DNA of 64,000 nucleotides from Acidobacteriota bacterium (GTDB lineage Bacteria > Acidobacteriota > Blastocatellia > Pyrinomonadales > Pyrinomonadaceae): the NCBI GenBank assembly GCA_018269005.1, contig JAFDVK010000024.1:1-64000 (forward strand), written 5' to 3'. A program made the translations under genes and the position numbers. A model generated the notes under the pieces. That model ran no database searches and was not told the DNA's origin. It worked only from the letters and a program-made list of their open reading frames with translations. Below are positions 1 through 8,122 of this stretch, in pieces (position 1 is the first letter of the stretch; the number at the start of each line of letters is the position of its first letter).

Positions 1-1197
1 CCGATGCGAGGGCATACGCTCATGCAGGCGATTGCCCGCGTTAACCGCGTGTTCAAAGACAAGCCGGGCGGTTTGGTTGTGGACTACCTCGGACTTGCCA
101 CCGATCTAAAGAAGGCGCTCTCCTTCTACGGAGAAGCTGGCGGTAAGGGCGATCCGACAATAGACATCGAGCAAGCCGTGACCGCCATGCAGGAAAAGCT
201 CGAAGTCGTTCAGCAGATGTTCGATGAGACGAGCAAGTCTCATGACGACATTCTCGCTGAGGATTCAGCTGCATACGGAGAAGATGGATTCCACTACGCC
301 CGATTCTTTGCCGCCGATCCGCGCCAGAAACTAGAGATTATTCTGCAAGCAGAGGAACACATTCTCGGACTTGAGGAAGGCCGCGACAGGTTCATACGCG
401 AGGTTTCGTTGCTTGCTCAGGCGCTCGCACTTACCAACCCGCACCCTGCGGCTGTCGCGATTGCCGAGGAAGTCGCGTTCTTCCAGGCCGTCAAAGCCCG
501 AATGGTCAAGCTCGGCGGAACCGGCGGAGGCGGAAGCACTGATGACTACGAAACGACCATTCGCCGTATCATCGACCAATCGCTGAGTTCCGATAAGGTC
601 GTGGACATTTTTGATGCCGCCGGAATGCAGAAGCCGGAGATCTCTATCCTCTCGGACGAATTCCTGCTCGAAGTTAAGGGCATGAAGCACAAGAACCTTG
701 CCCTTGAACTTCTTAAGAAAATCCTCAACGACGAGATCAGCAGCCGCATGAAGAAGAACCTTGTTAAGAGCAAGGAACTTCTCAAAATGCTCGAAGATGC
801 CGTTAAAAAGTATCAGAACAACCTACTTTCGACTGCCGAGATTATTGAAGAGCTTATCAGGCTCGCTAAAGAAGTTAAGGATTCAGACCTACAGGGCGAA
901 AAGCTGGGACTCAACGAGGATGAGGTCGCTTTCTATAACGCCTTAGAGGTCAATGACTCCGCGGTCGAAGTTTTGGGCGACGACACTTTGCGAGAGATCG
1001 CCCGTGAGATTGCCGAGAAGGTGAAGAGCAATACCACAATTGACTGGCCGATTCGCGAAAGCTCCCGCGCAAAGCTGATGGTTCTCGTTCGCCGCACTCT
1101 TGCCAAATACGGCTACCCGCCCGACAAGCAGCAGAAGGCTATTGAAACTGTTCTTAAGCAAGCCGAGCTTATGGCAGGAATGCTATCGGCGAACTAG
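1..1197 (+). CDS. hsdR: Type I restriction enzyme, R subunit (C-terminal part; 5' end outside window)
   Basis: The motor and nuclease subunit of a type I restriction-modification complex, which translocates DNA and cuts unmodified DNA. The frame is open from base 1, so the N-terminal nuclease and most of the helicase lie upstream; the ATG at 4 is internal. The first residues contain [10 protein letters not shown], the helicase motif VI (QxxxRxxR), followed by [11 protein letters not shown], as is usual in HsdR. The remaining 350 or so residues are the helical C-terminal domain that docks on the methyltransferase, ending in a [19 protein letters not shown] stretch typical of the family. hsdM and hsdS, if present, lie to the left. 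The gene sits inside the integrative island that ends at the tRNA fragment near 2873. The family call is firm; completeness of the system cannot be judged. Confidence 0.92.
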   Translation, partial: PMRGHTLMQAIARVNRVFKDKPGGLVVDYLGLATDLKKALSFYGEAGGKGDPTIDIEQAVTAMQEKLEVVQQMFDETSKSHDDILAEDSAAYGEDGFHYARFFAADPRQKLEIILQAEEHILGLEEGRDRFIREVSLLAQALALTNPHPAAVAIAEEVAFFQAVKARMVKLGGTGGGGSTDDYETTIRRIIDQSLSSDKVVDIFDAAGMQKPEISILSDEFLLEVKGMKHKNLALELLKKILNDEISSRMKKNLVKSKELLKMLEDAVKKYQNNLLSTAEIIEELIRLAKEVKDSDLQGEKLGLNEDEVAFYNALEVNDSAVEVLGDDTLREIAREIAEKVKSNTTIDWPIRESSRAKLMVLVRRTLAKYGYPPDKQQKAIETVLKQAELMAGMLSAN

Positions 1198-1246
1198 CTT
1201 TTTCCAGGTCTCCCTCGTCCCCGGTCAGAGCCCCTCACGACGTTGG

Positions 1247-1522
1247 TTAAGCCCGTATTTGTTTTGCCGTTGAGTTTTGCCGTGTTTTTAGGCTCGTTCG
1301 CGGGCTTTGTGTCGCGTCCGGCATAATCGGTCGTTTCTGCCGTTCTCTTGCCACGGCCTTAAGGTCTATCGTTCTTGCGTCGTATTCTCTCTGTGCCTCA
1401 TCCGGCGGCAGATGCTCTACCTGAATAGCGATATGCTCACGACATCCTTCGCACAGATTGTCTTGCGACCTCTCGCCCTCGAACATTTCTTGGCACGCAC
1501 CTAAACACCTGATCTTTGTCAT
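1247..1522 (-). CDS. Small Cys-pair protein of unknown function (91 aa)
   Basis: I do not recognise this protein. The first 30 residues hold CLGAC followed by CEGC, a possible small zinc-binding knuckle; the rest is charged and rich in Arg and Gln, with a basic tail. A GAAAGGAAAGG stretch lies directly before the ATG and can act as a ribosome-binding site. The start codon overlaps the stop of the tiny membrane-protein frame at 1519-1653 in an ATGA arrangement, which supports both as real, translationally coupled genes. It lies between hsdR and the integrase within the island, so it is accessory cargo. It could also be a chance frame; cysteine conservation among homologues would settle this. 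Confidence 0.45.
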   Translation of the reverse strand: MTKIRCLGACQEMFEGERSQDNLCEGCREHIAIQVEHLPPDEAQREYDARTIDLKAVARERQKRPIMPDATQSPRTSLKTRQNSTAKQIRA

Positions 1523-1653
1523 CCTTTCCTTTCGATCGCCGACACTAAACAGGCAAATACCACGATGAATGACACTACAAACGCTAAGAACAGGGCTATT
1601 ATGAATTCAAAATCTGTCCTCTTTTTTCTCCTTCTTTGCTCTCGGTCGGCCAA
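1519..1653 (-). CDS. Tiny single-pass membrane protein (about 44 aa, TTG start)
   Basis: A short open frame of unknown function. From a TTG at 1653 it reads a basic, Arg/Lys-rich head of about a dozen residues, then DFEFIIALFLAFVV and a further hydrophobic run of about 10 residues, ending SAIERKG. This is one clear transmembrane helix with a positive inside flank. The TGA stop overlaps the ATG of the Cys-pair protein at 1522. The start is uncertain because no ATG is present; an AGG lies about six bases upstream of the TTG. It is divergent to the integrase and overlaps the integrase's possible TTG start but not its ATG at 1675. Confidence 0.4.
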   Translation of the reverse strand: MADREQRRRKKRTDFEFIIALFLAFVVSFIVVFACLVSAIERKG

Positions 1654-1674
1654 AAGCCTGCATCTACGCTCTCA

Positions 1675-2646
1675 ATGGTCAAGAATTGGTCGGTGCGATC
1701 CGACACAGGATCTGCCTCGATTCTAGCAGAGATTGATGTGCCGAAAAGCAACCACACTTACCGCGAACTCGACGCGTTCTATCGAAAGGAATACGTGCAT
1801 CCGGCTAAGTTCGTAGGCGGAAAAATGGTTAGTGGCTTCCGGCAAGATGTCCGCACAGTGGAAAGGTATTTAGATAGGGCACTGGAGGTCTTCAAGCAGC
1901 GTGTTTTACTGGAAATTTCCTATAACGATCTGCGGGAGTACAAACGCCTTGTTGAGAATCTTCCTGTTCGCGGCGGCGGGAGCCGTTCGGTTTCGGATGT
2001 AAATCATCATCTCAAACACGTCCGAAGAATGCTCAATGTCGCGGTCGAGCAAGGCTGGCTTCCGATAAACCCCTTCACGCGCGGAAAGAACCTGATTGTG
2101 GAATCGTTCGAGGTTGAGAGGACGCGCGTCATCACTCGCGAAGAAGAATTACGGCTTATCGCTGCTTGCAATAACGGCTATCGAGATCATCTGCTTCCGA
2201 TAATCATCTTCGCTATCGAGACGGCGTGTCGGCGTGGTGAGATTCTAAAGTTACGCTGGCAGAGCGTTGATCTTCCAGGTCGTGTCATTCGTATCGAAGC
2301 CTCGAACACGAAGACCCTCAAAACTCGACTTGTTCCCGTTACCGAAAGGCTTCGGCAGAGTCTTGCCCGTCTAGATCGGAAAGCGTTCAGGAAGATGTCA
2401 CGTGTCTTTCCGATCGGTGACTTCAAGCATTCTTGGGCAGGGGCTTGCCGGGAGGCGAAGTTAGATGATCTCCACTTTCACGATCTCCGACATACCGCGA
2501 TCACGCGGATGCTCGAACGCGGCATTTCGCCCGCGATCGTTATGAAGATTTCGGGGCACACGCAGCAAAGAACGTTTCTTCGGTACGTCAATCAAACGGA
2601 AAGTTCGATCAGGGACATTGCTCTCGCCCTCGATCGTGCGGCTTGA
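1675..2646 (+). CDS. int: Tyrosine-type site-specific integrase
   Basis: A phage/island integrase that cuts and rejoins DNA at attachment sites through a covalent phosphotyrosine. The protein has a SAM-like N-terminal core-binding domain (roughly residues 25-135) and a C-terminal catalytic domain. Visible active-site residues are the Arg in ACRRGEILKLRW, a Lys in the NTKTLKTR hairpin, HDLRH (HxxR), GHTQ (second His) and the nucleophile in LRYVN. I use the ATG at 1675; a TTG at 1636 is in frame but would overlap the divergent small gene. About 180 bases downstream lies a tRNA-Val 3' half, the natural target of such enzymes, so this integrase most likely moved the island carrying hsdR. The catalytic residues look intact. 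Confidence 0.93.
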   Translation: MVKNWSVRSDTGSASILAEIDVPKSNHTYRELDAFYRKEYVHPAKFVGGKMVSGFRQDVRTVERYLDRALEVFKQRVLLEISYNDLREYKRLVENLPVRGGGSRSVSDVNHHLKHVRRMLNVAVEQGWLPINPFTRGKNLIVESFEVERTRVITREEELRLIAACNNGYRDHLLPIIIFAIETACRRGEILKLRWQSVDLPGRVIRIEASNTKTLKTRLVPVTERLRQSLARLDRKAFRKMSRVFPIGDFKHSWAGACREAKLDDLHFHDLRHTAITRMLERGISPAIVMKISGHTQQRTFLRYVNQTESSIRDIALALDRAA

Positions 2647-2827
2647 AGTGGGCATTGGGGCCCCGAAGCATCATAAGTCGAAACGCCCTTAAATCGCCCT
2701 TTAGGTTCTCTATGAGACAAACCTCTATGCACTTCTTACTCAACTGTTCATCGTCAAGCTACGTCAAACGCCAATATTTATCGGTGTCGCGAAGTTTCCC
2801 ACATCTAATACCAAATCACCCACCACG

Positions 2828-2873
2828 CTTCACACGCGATAGGTCAGAAGTTCAAATCTTCTAGACGGCACCA
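2828..2873 (+). other. Attachment-site remnant: 3' half of a tRNA-Val(CAC) gene
   Basis: The sequence matches the 3' part of a tRNA base for base in layout: a 7-base anticodon loop TTCACAC (T33, anticodon CAC, purine 37), 3' anticodon stem GCGAT, 5-base variable loop AGGTC, T arm AGAAG-TTCAAAT-CTTCT, acceptor strand AGACGGC, discriminator A and encoded CCA. Only three bases of the 5' anticodon stem remain (CGC); no D arm and no GCCGTCT acceptor partner occurs upstream. This is what integration by a tyrosine recombinase with crossover in the anticodon loop leaves at the distal end of an island. The intact tRNA-Val gene should lie left of the window. Confidence 0.75.
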
Positions 2874-3081
2874 ATAAACACCGGCCCAAATCAAATGTTC
2901 AGGCCGACCCCATAGAAAAATTGTAAAGAAGCATTTTGATTTGGGGTAGCTTTCGTGGAAACTTGACCACAACGCGAAGTTGGTCATATGTTGCGGCTCA
3001 AAGTTACGTTGAAACCGGGCGCATTCCGCGGATTGATCGCGTCGAGAACCTTCGACAATGTCCTCGGCACATTGACGGTCT
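2874..3081. other. Gene-free stretch right of the island boundary
   Basis: No credible gene is seen here, nor in 2647-2827 on the other side of the tRNA fragment. Arms CCCAAATCAAATG near 2885 and CATTTTGATTTGGGG near 2932 can pair across about 34 bases and might be a terminator for the former tRNA transcript or a small repeat. A 34-codon frame starting at the ATG at 2988 is too short to support. Confidence 0.35.
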
Positions 3082-3753
3082 ATGCGCAGTAAGCGAGATT
3101 CTCGCCGTCCAAGTGCGACCGTCGCGCGCGGAATACGGCAAGTTCAATTGGGGAACGATGGAGACATCGCGGATTGGCGACGGAGTGGGTTATTCGACGG
3201 GCTATACTTCAACCTGTCAGGAGCGTTGATCGAGGAGACTTATTCGATCGGCACAATGGTCATGTTGTCCTCGGACGGGAATGTCTATCCTATTACCCAA
3301 CGCGACTTAGATCTCGGAAATGTAGATATAGGAACGGATGATCCGCTTCAACAAGTGCTCGACGGAATGGAATGTCGGGGAGCGATGTGGTTCTGGCGCC
3401 CCGTGATCTACACGATAGGCACGGCGGAAATGGCGGCCCTTGCTGCCGCTACTGCGGCGGGGTTGGGTGCGGGCAGCGGCACGCTCACAAGGTTAGAGTT
3501 ATCGGAAGCCAACTCAATAGGTTCGTCGTTTTCTTCGGCACAACTATCTCACTTTCGACGAATTTTGGCTCAGGGAGGCAGGCGAGCACTAGAAAGATCA
3601 CTTCGGAAGCTTGAGAGGCGTCTCGCAGAACATCTAGCAGACAAAGCTGCCTACGAAGCCGCGGGGGGCTATACGAGTGTTACGATTAGAGAGATCGCGA
3701 ACTTCGAGGCCGAAATCAAAGCGATCAAATTCATCTTAAATACATTGCCCTAA
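3082..3753 (+). CDS. RHS-derived fragment fused to a putative polymorphic-toxin tip
   Basis: Function inferred, not recognised with certainty. Residues 44-58 read NLSGALIEETYSIGT, matching the RHS-repeat segment LSGALVEETYPSG found again as a remnant at 37.1-37.2 kb, so the frame starts inside a broken RHS gene and the true start is unknown (ATG at 3082, or internal ATGs at 3256 and 3262). After this the sequence is unrelated to RHS: a hydrophobic Ala/Gly-rich patch, then a long amphipathic helix region with SLRKLERRLAEHLADK and a C-terminal helix ending at ILNTLP. Helical tips with such an LERRLAEH segment occur at the ends of RHS-type polymorphic toxins. The next gene starts 4 bases downstream and has the size and acidity of an immunity protein. 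Activity is unproven. Confidence 0.5.
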   Translation: MRSKRDSRRPSATVARGIRQVQLGNDGDIADWRRSGLFDGLYFNLSGALIEETYSIGTMVMLSSDGNVYPITQRDLDLGNVDIGTDDPLQQVLDGMECRGAMWFWRPVIYTIGTAEMAALAAATAAGLGAGSGTLTRLELSEANSIGSSFSSAQLSHFRRILAQGGRRALERSLRKLERRLAEHLADKAAYEAAGGYTSVTIREIANFEAEIKAIKFILNTLP

Positions 3754-3757
3754 AAAT

Positions 3758-4060
3758 ATGACAGACAAAGCTGCCACCGTAAAGAATTTGGCGGAAACGC
3801 TTTCGCGCCTAGACATTATCACGCAGTATGACAGTCCAGACCACTCAGAGGCGTGGACGATTGCCATTTCTTTGACTGATCTGTCGGACTCATTCAAAGC
3901 CGTGAACGATACTCTTCTACCTCGCCTTCGCATGGCGAGTGGGTCCGTAGAGATCAACGCAATCTTACTCGAGATCGCTGACGAATTCCGACATATCCTG
4001 TTTCACATCCATGCTATGAAATTTTATCAATCATTAAAAATGCCTACAGATGGAGCGTGA
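3758..4060 (+). CDS. Candidate immunity protein (100 aa)
   Basis: A small soluble, mainly helical protein with no signal peptide or membrane segment and an overall acidic character. I do not recognise a family. It begins 4 bases after the putative toxin tip and ends immediately before a displaced RHS core fragment. That tip, immunity, orphan-core order is typical of recombining RHS loci, and is the basis for calling it immunity. Context is the only support; it could be an unrelated small cytosolic protein. The ATG at 3758 is the only sensible start. Confidence 0.5.
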   Translation: MTDKAATVKNLAETLSRLDIITQYDSPDHSEAWTIAISLTDLSDSFKAVNDTLLPRLRMASGSVEINAILLEIADEFRHILFHIHAMKFYQSLKMPTDGA

Positions 4061-4894
4061 AACTTGCGTTTAGTCACGAATATGCGGCTTGGGAACGGAA
4101 AGTTTGAGAACACTGAGTTCAATTCCCGTCTCCAACCCGTGCAGATCGGGCTTGGGTCGTCGGCAAGCACGCAGAATGTCCTGAAACTTGATTACGAATA
4201 CGGGACAGCGGGCGTCAACAACGGCAACATCACAAAGCAGACTATCACCGTCCCAACGGTCGGGGCGAACGCGGGTTTTACGGCGGTGCAGACATACAAC
4301 TACGACGAGCTCAATCGTTTGAAAGATGCGACAGAGAATGTCACGCCTATGGGCGGCACGGCTTCGCAATCTTGGAAGCAGACGTTTACGTTCGACCGTT
4401 ACGGGAATCGACGTTTTGATGAGGCGAATACGACGATGCCTTCGTCATTTGTGAACCCGGCGGTAACGAACCCGACGATCAGCACTTCGAATAATCGTCT
4501 CACGTCGCCCGGCTATGCCTATGATACGAGCGGCAATACCACGGCAGACGCAGGCGGCCAAACCTACGTTTACGACGCTGAGAACAAGATGATCTCAGCA
4601 TCTAACAGCAGCGGCACGATCGGGCAATATTTCTATGACGGCGACGGTCGAAGGGTTAAGAAGATCGTTCCGTCAACCGGCGAACTCACGATCTTTTCCT
4701 ACGATGTTGGAGGCAAACTCGTAGCCGAATACTCAACCATTGTTGCTTCAAGTCAAGATGCTAAAGTCGCGTATCTTACATCCGACCATCTGGGTTCACT
4801 TAGAATTAATACGGACCAATACGGCACGGTCATCGCCCGCCACGACTACCACCCATTCGGCGAAGAAATCTTTACTGCACAGCCCGGCAAATGA
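4061..4894 (+). pseudogene. Truncated RHS/YD-repeat core fragment
   Basis: The frame encodes RHS repeats: MRLGNGKFENTEFNSRLQP at the start, YDELNRLKDATE and FTFDRYGNRRFDEAN in the middle, YDAENKMISASNSSG and YFYDGDGRRVKK, then SDHLGSLRINTDQYG and RHDYHPFGEEIFTAQ. A complete protein would continue into the TGYERD core end and a variable tip; here it stops 3 residues after IFTAQ, where a 352-bp palindromic repeat begins. The 5' side is also cut: the frame opens straight after the stop of the immunity gene, without a ribosome-binding site. It is therefore a fragment missing both ends. The last 60 residues are closely matched by the first part of the RHS frame on the minus strand at 38.3-39.4 kb. 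Confidence 0.8.
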
Positions 4895-4900
4895 ATTCCC

Positions 4901-5252
4901 GGAGGCGGTGTGCCGCCGACATGTCTCTGTCGCGTGCTCCGCACGCTCCGGCAGAATATTGAGGAGAAGCTAACCACGAGCTGAAGCTCGTGGCAATTCA
5001 GCGGCGTGGCAATTCAGCGGGCTTACCCTGGGCTATTATCTCGTATCCCCCGCGGAGACGAAACCGGTCGGCTCCGGAGGAGCCGCATGTTTGCAGAACG
5101 CACACACCACAAACGCTCTCGGAGGCGGCTCGTTCGCCGACATTATCCTGTCGCTCCTGCGGAGCTCCAATCATCAATTTTGCGACGGGTTCCCAGGGTT
5201 GCGGCCGATGCGGCCTTACCCTGGGCTATAATGTTTTGTCCCCTACGGGGAC
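4901..5252 (+). repeat. 352-bp palindrome-rich repeat, copy A
   Basis: Nearly the same sequence occurs inverted at 36614-36968. It is a chain of short hairpins: CCACGAGCT-GA-AGCTCGTGG at 4974-4993, GGCTCC-GGA-GGAGCC, GGAGGCGG/CCGCC pairs and two CCCTGGGCTAT blocks. Reading frames in it (for example one starting MAIQRAYPGLLSRIP) are kept between the copies only because the DNA is repeated. It abuts the point where the RHS fragment is cut. No transposase is seen, so it may be a REP-like or non-autonomous element. Confidence 0.8.
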
Positions 5253-6152
5253 TACTTCAGCGGCACGCCTCAAGGACCATCGATGAGCCACGAATGCACG
5301 GATCGGAAGCCTATTTAAAATCTCAGATTTGAAATTTGAAATACGAGATGCAAACCTTCGCGAACTTTGCGGGGTTTCGCTTGGCGAACTTTGTGTTTCC
5401 AAACCGAGATCGTAAACGCAAAGGTCGCAAAGGGAAGAGGCAGCCACGAATGCGAGAATCTAATCGCTCTCAATTTCAAATTTCAAATTTCGAATCTGAG
5501 ATTCAGCAAAGGAAGAAAGCCGCTACGAATTCGCGAATCTGATCCGTTTCAACTCTCAATTTCAAAAAAAGAGAATCTGAGATTTGAAATTTGAAATTCG
5601 ATACTCCGAACCTTTGCGGTCTTTGCGGGGTTTCGGTTGGCGGTCTTTGCGTTTCCAAACCGAGATCGTAAACGCAAAGAACGCTAAGCAGACGCAAAGA
5701 AGAAGGCCACTCACCACTCACCTTCACCATTCACCATTCACATTTTTTCAAAGACCGAACGGCCGTATCGACCGTGTTGTCAGCATAACGAAACGACGCT
5801 CCCGTTTGAAGCACATTCCGCACAGAATGTATCAAAGTGCACGAAATGCACGATTTGCACGATTCGCACAGAAAAAGTCAGAACCGGAGGAACCGGCGGA
5901 CGGCATCGAGGAAAGTTGAGAGTGGAGCGGGTGTACCAAAGGGCGCGAAAATGCCCGCCGCGCATCCCCGAACACGGCGGGCTGGACACTCTCTACTCGA
6001 GAGCTTACGAACAGTCTCCGAAATGCAGAACAGAACGGGGACTAGGCCGTAATCAGATCGAAGAATCTCAGCAAACTCCGACCCGACATCTAGAGACTAA
6101 CCGCTTCTCGGCGGATGCTGGGTAAGCGAGCATACAAACCGAACAAAAAAAA
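5253..6152. repeat. Repeat-rich, gene-poor stretch
   Basis: Two near-copies of an element of about 85-90 bases (5353-5435 and 5609-5700) share the block GTTTCCAAACCGAGATCGT flanked by TTTGCG and CGCAAA arms, able to form a hairpin. They are spaced by AT-rich pieces, ATTTGAAATTTGAAAT at about 5329 and 5586 and its inverse around 5475. At 5811-5870 a run of GCAC-spaced units (TGCACGATTTGCACGATT) is related to a longer run at 39437-39555. From 5871 to 6152 I see nothing supportable. Short frames here have repeat-driven composition and are not annotated. Confidence 0.65.
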
Positions 6153-6428
6153 TTAAGAAGTTGTTTCGATGGGTTTTAAGAATCGGATGCGGACAAAGAC
6201 GCGCCCGCGGTACGAGCCGCGTTGGCGGGAATTTCGCGGCGAAAAATGCATCTCGCGCATCCATTCGACAAGCAACCGGGCCTGTCGGTCGCCGCATCGG
6301 ATCTGTCCCGAAAAGTTTAGTTCGAGCGGGTTGCGCCATGGGCGAACACCGAACTCGTTGAGGTTGTCGAGGGCATTCTCGGCCGGTATGCTCACCAGTC
6401 CGAATGGCCGAAGTCCGTTTCGCGGCAT
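6153..6428 (-). CDS. Doubtful small hypothetical protein (91 aa)
   Basis: Not recognised. The N-terminal half reads like a real polypeptide (for example ALDNLNEFGVRPWRNPLEL), while the C-terminal half is Arg-rich and low in complexity. A GGATC lies 6 to 10 bases before the ATG. Three other frames are open over the same stretch, so it may be spurious. It lies alone between a repeat field and another small minus-strand frame. Confidence 0.28.
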   Translation of the reverse strand: MPRNGLRPFGLVSIPAENALDNLNEFGVRPWRNPLELNFSGQIRCGDRQARLLVEWMREMHFSPRNSRQRGSYRGRVFVRIRFLKPIETTS

Positions 6429-6514
6429 ACTTGATCCTTAGCGAATAAAATACTAACGATCAAGGCTTTCCAAGTTTGTAGGGTGGAATACTCGAAACGG
6501 CGTTTAGATGGAGC

Positions 6515-6724
6515 CTAAGACGAGGGCGTTCTGTTTTGTGAGATCTTGCCGTCCGGGAAGCGTTCTTCCCGAAGACGCTCGGCCTGGATCTCTGCGTGGC
6601 GATCGCCGCCCTGCATCTTTTCAGTGATGCTGAGTTCGCCGGGCGTACGTGCCGGTTGGATGTGCTTGCCGAGTCCGCCGTAGGACTTCTTTGCGGGGAT
6701 TTCGTTGTCTGCCATGGCTTTCAT
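6515..6724 (-). CDS. Small hydrophilic hypothetical protein (about 69 aa)
   Basis: Not recognised. The sequence begins MKAMADNEIPAKKSYGG; either the ATG at 6724 or the one at 6715 could be the start, and neither has a clear ribosome-binding site. The rest is charged, with an EIQAERLREERFPDG stretch likely to be helical, and no membrane segment. It lies directly downstream of two terminator-like hairpins that end the preceding minus-strand gene, so it would need its own promoter. Composition is protein-like, but short length keeps confidence modest. Confidence 0.4.
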   Translation of the reverse strand: MKAMADNEIPAKKSYGGLGKHIQPARTPGELSITEKMQGGDRHAEIQAERLREERFPDGKISQNRTPSS

Positions 6725-6735
6725 TGTAAACAAAA

Positions 6736-6751
6736 AGCCTGCCGGCAGGCT
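6736..6751 (-). terminator. Terminator-like perfect palindrome with T run
   Basis: AGCCTGCCGGCAGGCT is fully self-complementary and, read on the minus strand, is followed by TTTTTG. It is the second of two hairpins after the minus-strand gene at 6854-7087. Confidence 0.5.
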
Positions 6752-6771
6752 AGAGGCTGAAGCTAGAAAAA

Positions 6772-6789
6772 GGGCGTCAAAAAACGCCC
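6772..6789 (-). terminator. Intrinsic terminator of the minus-strand secreted protein gene
   Basis: On the minus strand, GGGCGT and ACGCCC form a 6-bp stem around a T-rich loop, followed directly by TTTTTC. It lies about 65 bases after the stop of the gene at 6854-7087. Confidence 0.6.
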
Positions 6790-6853
6790 CAAAAGGATAT
6801 GGTCCAGAATTTGCCGTATCTGAAAATGGTGCGGCAATGCTAAGGGTTTCGTA

Positions 6854-7087
6854 TCAGCTGTATCGTTCGTCAGATCGCATATCGACGTAGATCGCGTCAA
6901 CAAATGCGAATTGAGGGCGTTTTGGCTGCTGCGGCTGCGGTTCAGGCCTTTTGGGCTGAGGATTCACGACCGGCGGAGTGCCTTTCGGCGGCGGATTCTT
7001 CGGCTGATCGCCGTGTTGGGCCGCGACCGCCAATGCGGAAGCCCCAATAACGACCATCAATAACAAAAAATGTCGAATTGCTTTCAT
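6854..7087 (-). CDS. Small secreted proline-rich protein
   Basis: The protein starts MKAIRHFLLLMVVIGASALA, a classical signal peptide with likely cleavage after VAA. The mature part of about 50 residues is rich in Pro, Gln and Lys (KNPPPKGTPP, PEPQPQQPKRP) and ends with VDAIYVDMRSDERYS. No family is recognised; the proline tract suggests an extended, surface-exposed or periplasmic linker-like protein. A GTG at 7102, preceded by AGGGA, is an alternative start that would add five charged residues before the signal peptide. Two terminator-like hairpins follow the gene, so it appears to be a single-gene transcript. Confidence 0.6.
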   Translation of the reverse strand: MKAIRHFLLLMVVIGASALAVAAQHGDQPKNPPPKGTPPVVNPQPKRPEPQPQQPKRPQFAFVDAIYVDMRSDERYS

Positions 7088-7369
7088 TTCTCTTTCTTTC
7101 ACTCCCTATTTTAACAAACGCAGCATAGGGAAAGTCGGGAAAGTGCGCGTCTTCCGCTCTATTTTACAGCAAATTAAATGCCACTCGCCTGCATTATGAC
7201 GCTAAAGCGGTAAAATGGGTTGGAAAAGTTTACGCATAGGCCGAAAGGTCCGTGCAGATGCACCGATTGGGGCTATTTTTATACGTTTTGGTTGGTTTCG
7301 GCAAGCGCAAAAGCAAAACAGTGCCATGTCCAGCTTCACTTCGCCGATCATTTTGGCATAATCGAAGTT

Positions 7370-8122
7370 ATGGCAACGAACAAGGTCTCTCCACTGGCGA
7401 TGGTCGTCATTGTGGCTACTGCAGCTGTTCTGATATTGAATTACTTCGTGGTCGGAACGCTGAATGCTTCCGCGACGAACCCGATCGCAGCACAATTCCC
7501 AACGCCTATAACTCCGGCCGGATACTCGGCATCCCTTTTGACCATCGTTTACCTTCTGTCGATCGCTTTTACGGTCTATCAGGCGCTGCCGACAAAGGCT
7601 GCCAGCTTCGCCGGCATCCGCATCACCTACATTTTGGCTTGCATCCTAAATTGCCTTTGGGTCGTTGCATGGCATCGTTCAATGCTCCTGCTTTCCGCAT
7701 TCCTGATCGTCGGGCTTCTAGGTACGCTGATCGCAATGCTCGGTCCACTAAAAAGAGTCGAAACCGCGACAGAAGCTCTTCTTGGAAAGGGCACCTTCGG
7801 CCTTTATGCCGCCTGGGTTTTGGTCATGGCTCTTGTCAACGTTCTCGCGCTTGTCCGTTCGCAGGAAACTTCGATGAGCGACGGCGCCTTTCAGACGCTA
7901 GGTGTCATTTGTCTGTTGATCGCCGGCGCTTCGGCAGTTCTGGTGCGCTGGAAGCTAAATAACTATTTCTTTCCGTTAGGGATCGCATGGATCGCCGCCG
8001 CTGTCGGCGTCAGGCAAAGTGGGGAGACCGCGTTGGTCGTAGCTTCGGCCGTAACTATGATCACAGGGCTCGTAACGGCCGCGACGTTCATCCTGACGCT
8101 GCCGACCCGAAGATATACATGA
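7370..8122 (+). CDS. TspO/MBR-like multi-pass membrane protein
   Basis: About 250 residues with roughly eight hydrophobic helices. The first loop, QFPTPITPAGYSASLLTIVY, resembles the FTPAGYxFSIW segment of the larger tryptophan-rich sensory protein (TspO/MBR) relatives, and WVVAWHRSMLLLS fits the following helices. TspO proteins bind tetrapyrroles or lipids in membranes; the ligand here is unknown, and several tryptophans of the family are missing, so the assignment is tentative. I chose the ATG at 7370 because the hydrophobic segment begins 10 residues later; the frame is open to 7220 but that extension looks non-coding. The stop overlaps the aroDE start as ATGA, implying coupled translation. 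Confidence 0.6.
   Translation: MATNKVSPLAMVVIVATAAVLILNYFVVGTLNASATNPIAAQFPTPITPAGYSASLLTIVYLLSIAFTVYQALPTKAASFAGIRITYILACILNCLWVVAWHRSMLLLSAFLIVGLLGTLIAMLGPLKRVETATEALLGKGTFGLYAAWVLVMALVNVLALVRSQETSMSDGAFQTLGVICLLIAGASAVLVRWKLNNYFFPLGIAWIAAAVGVRQSGETALVVASAVTMITGLVTAATFILTLPTRRYT

Noticed and set aside
2780..2873. Complete tRNA gene
   Set aside because: Only the 3' half fits; no D arm and no GCCGTCT acceptor strand is found upstream.
5006..5332. Arg-rich frame starting MAIQRAYPGLLSRIP, with a similar frame at 36543-36860 on the minus strand
   Set aside because: The frame is shared only because the DNA repeat is duplicated; it runs through hairpin arms and has no protein-like composition.
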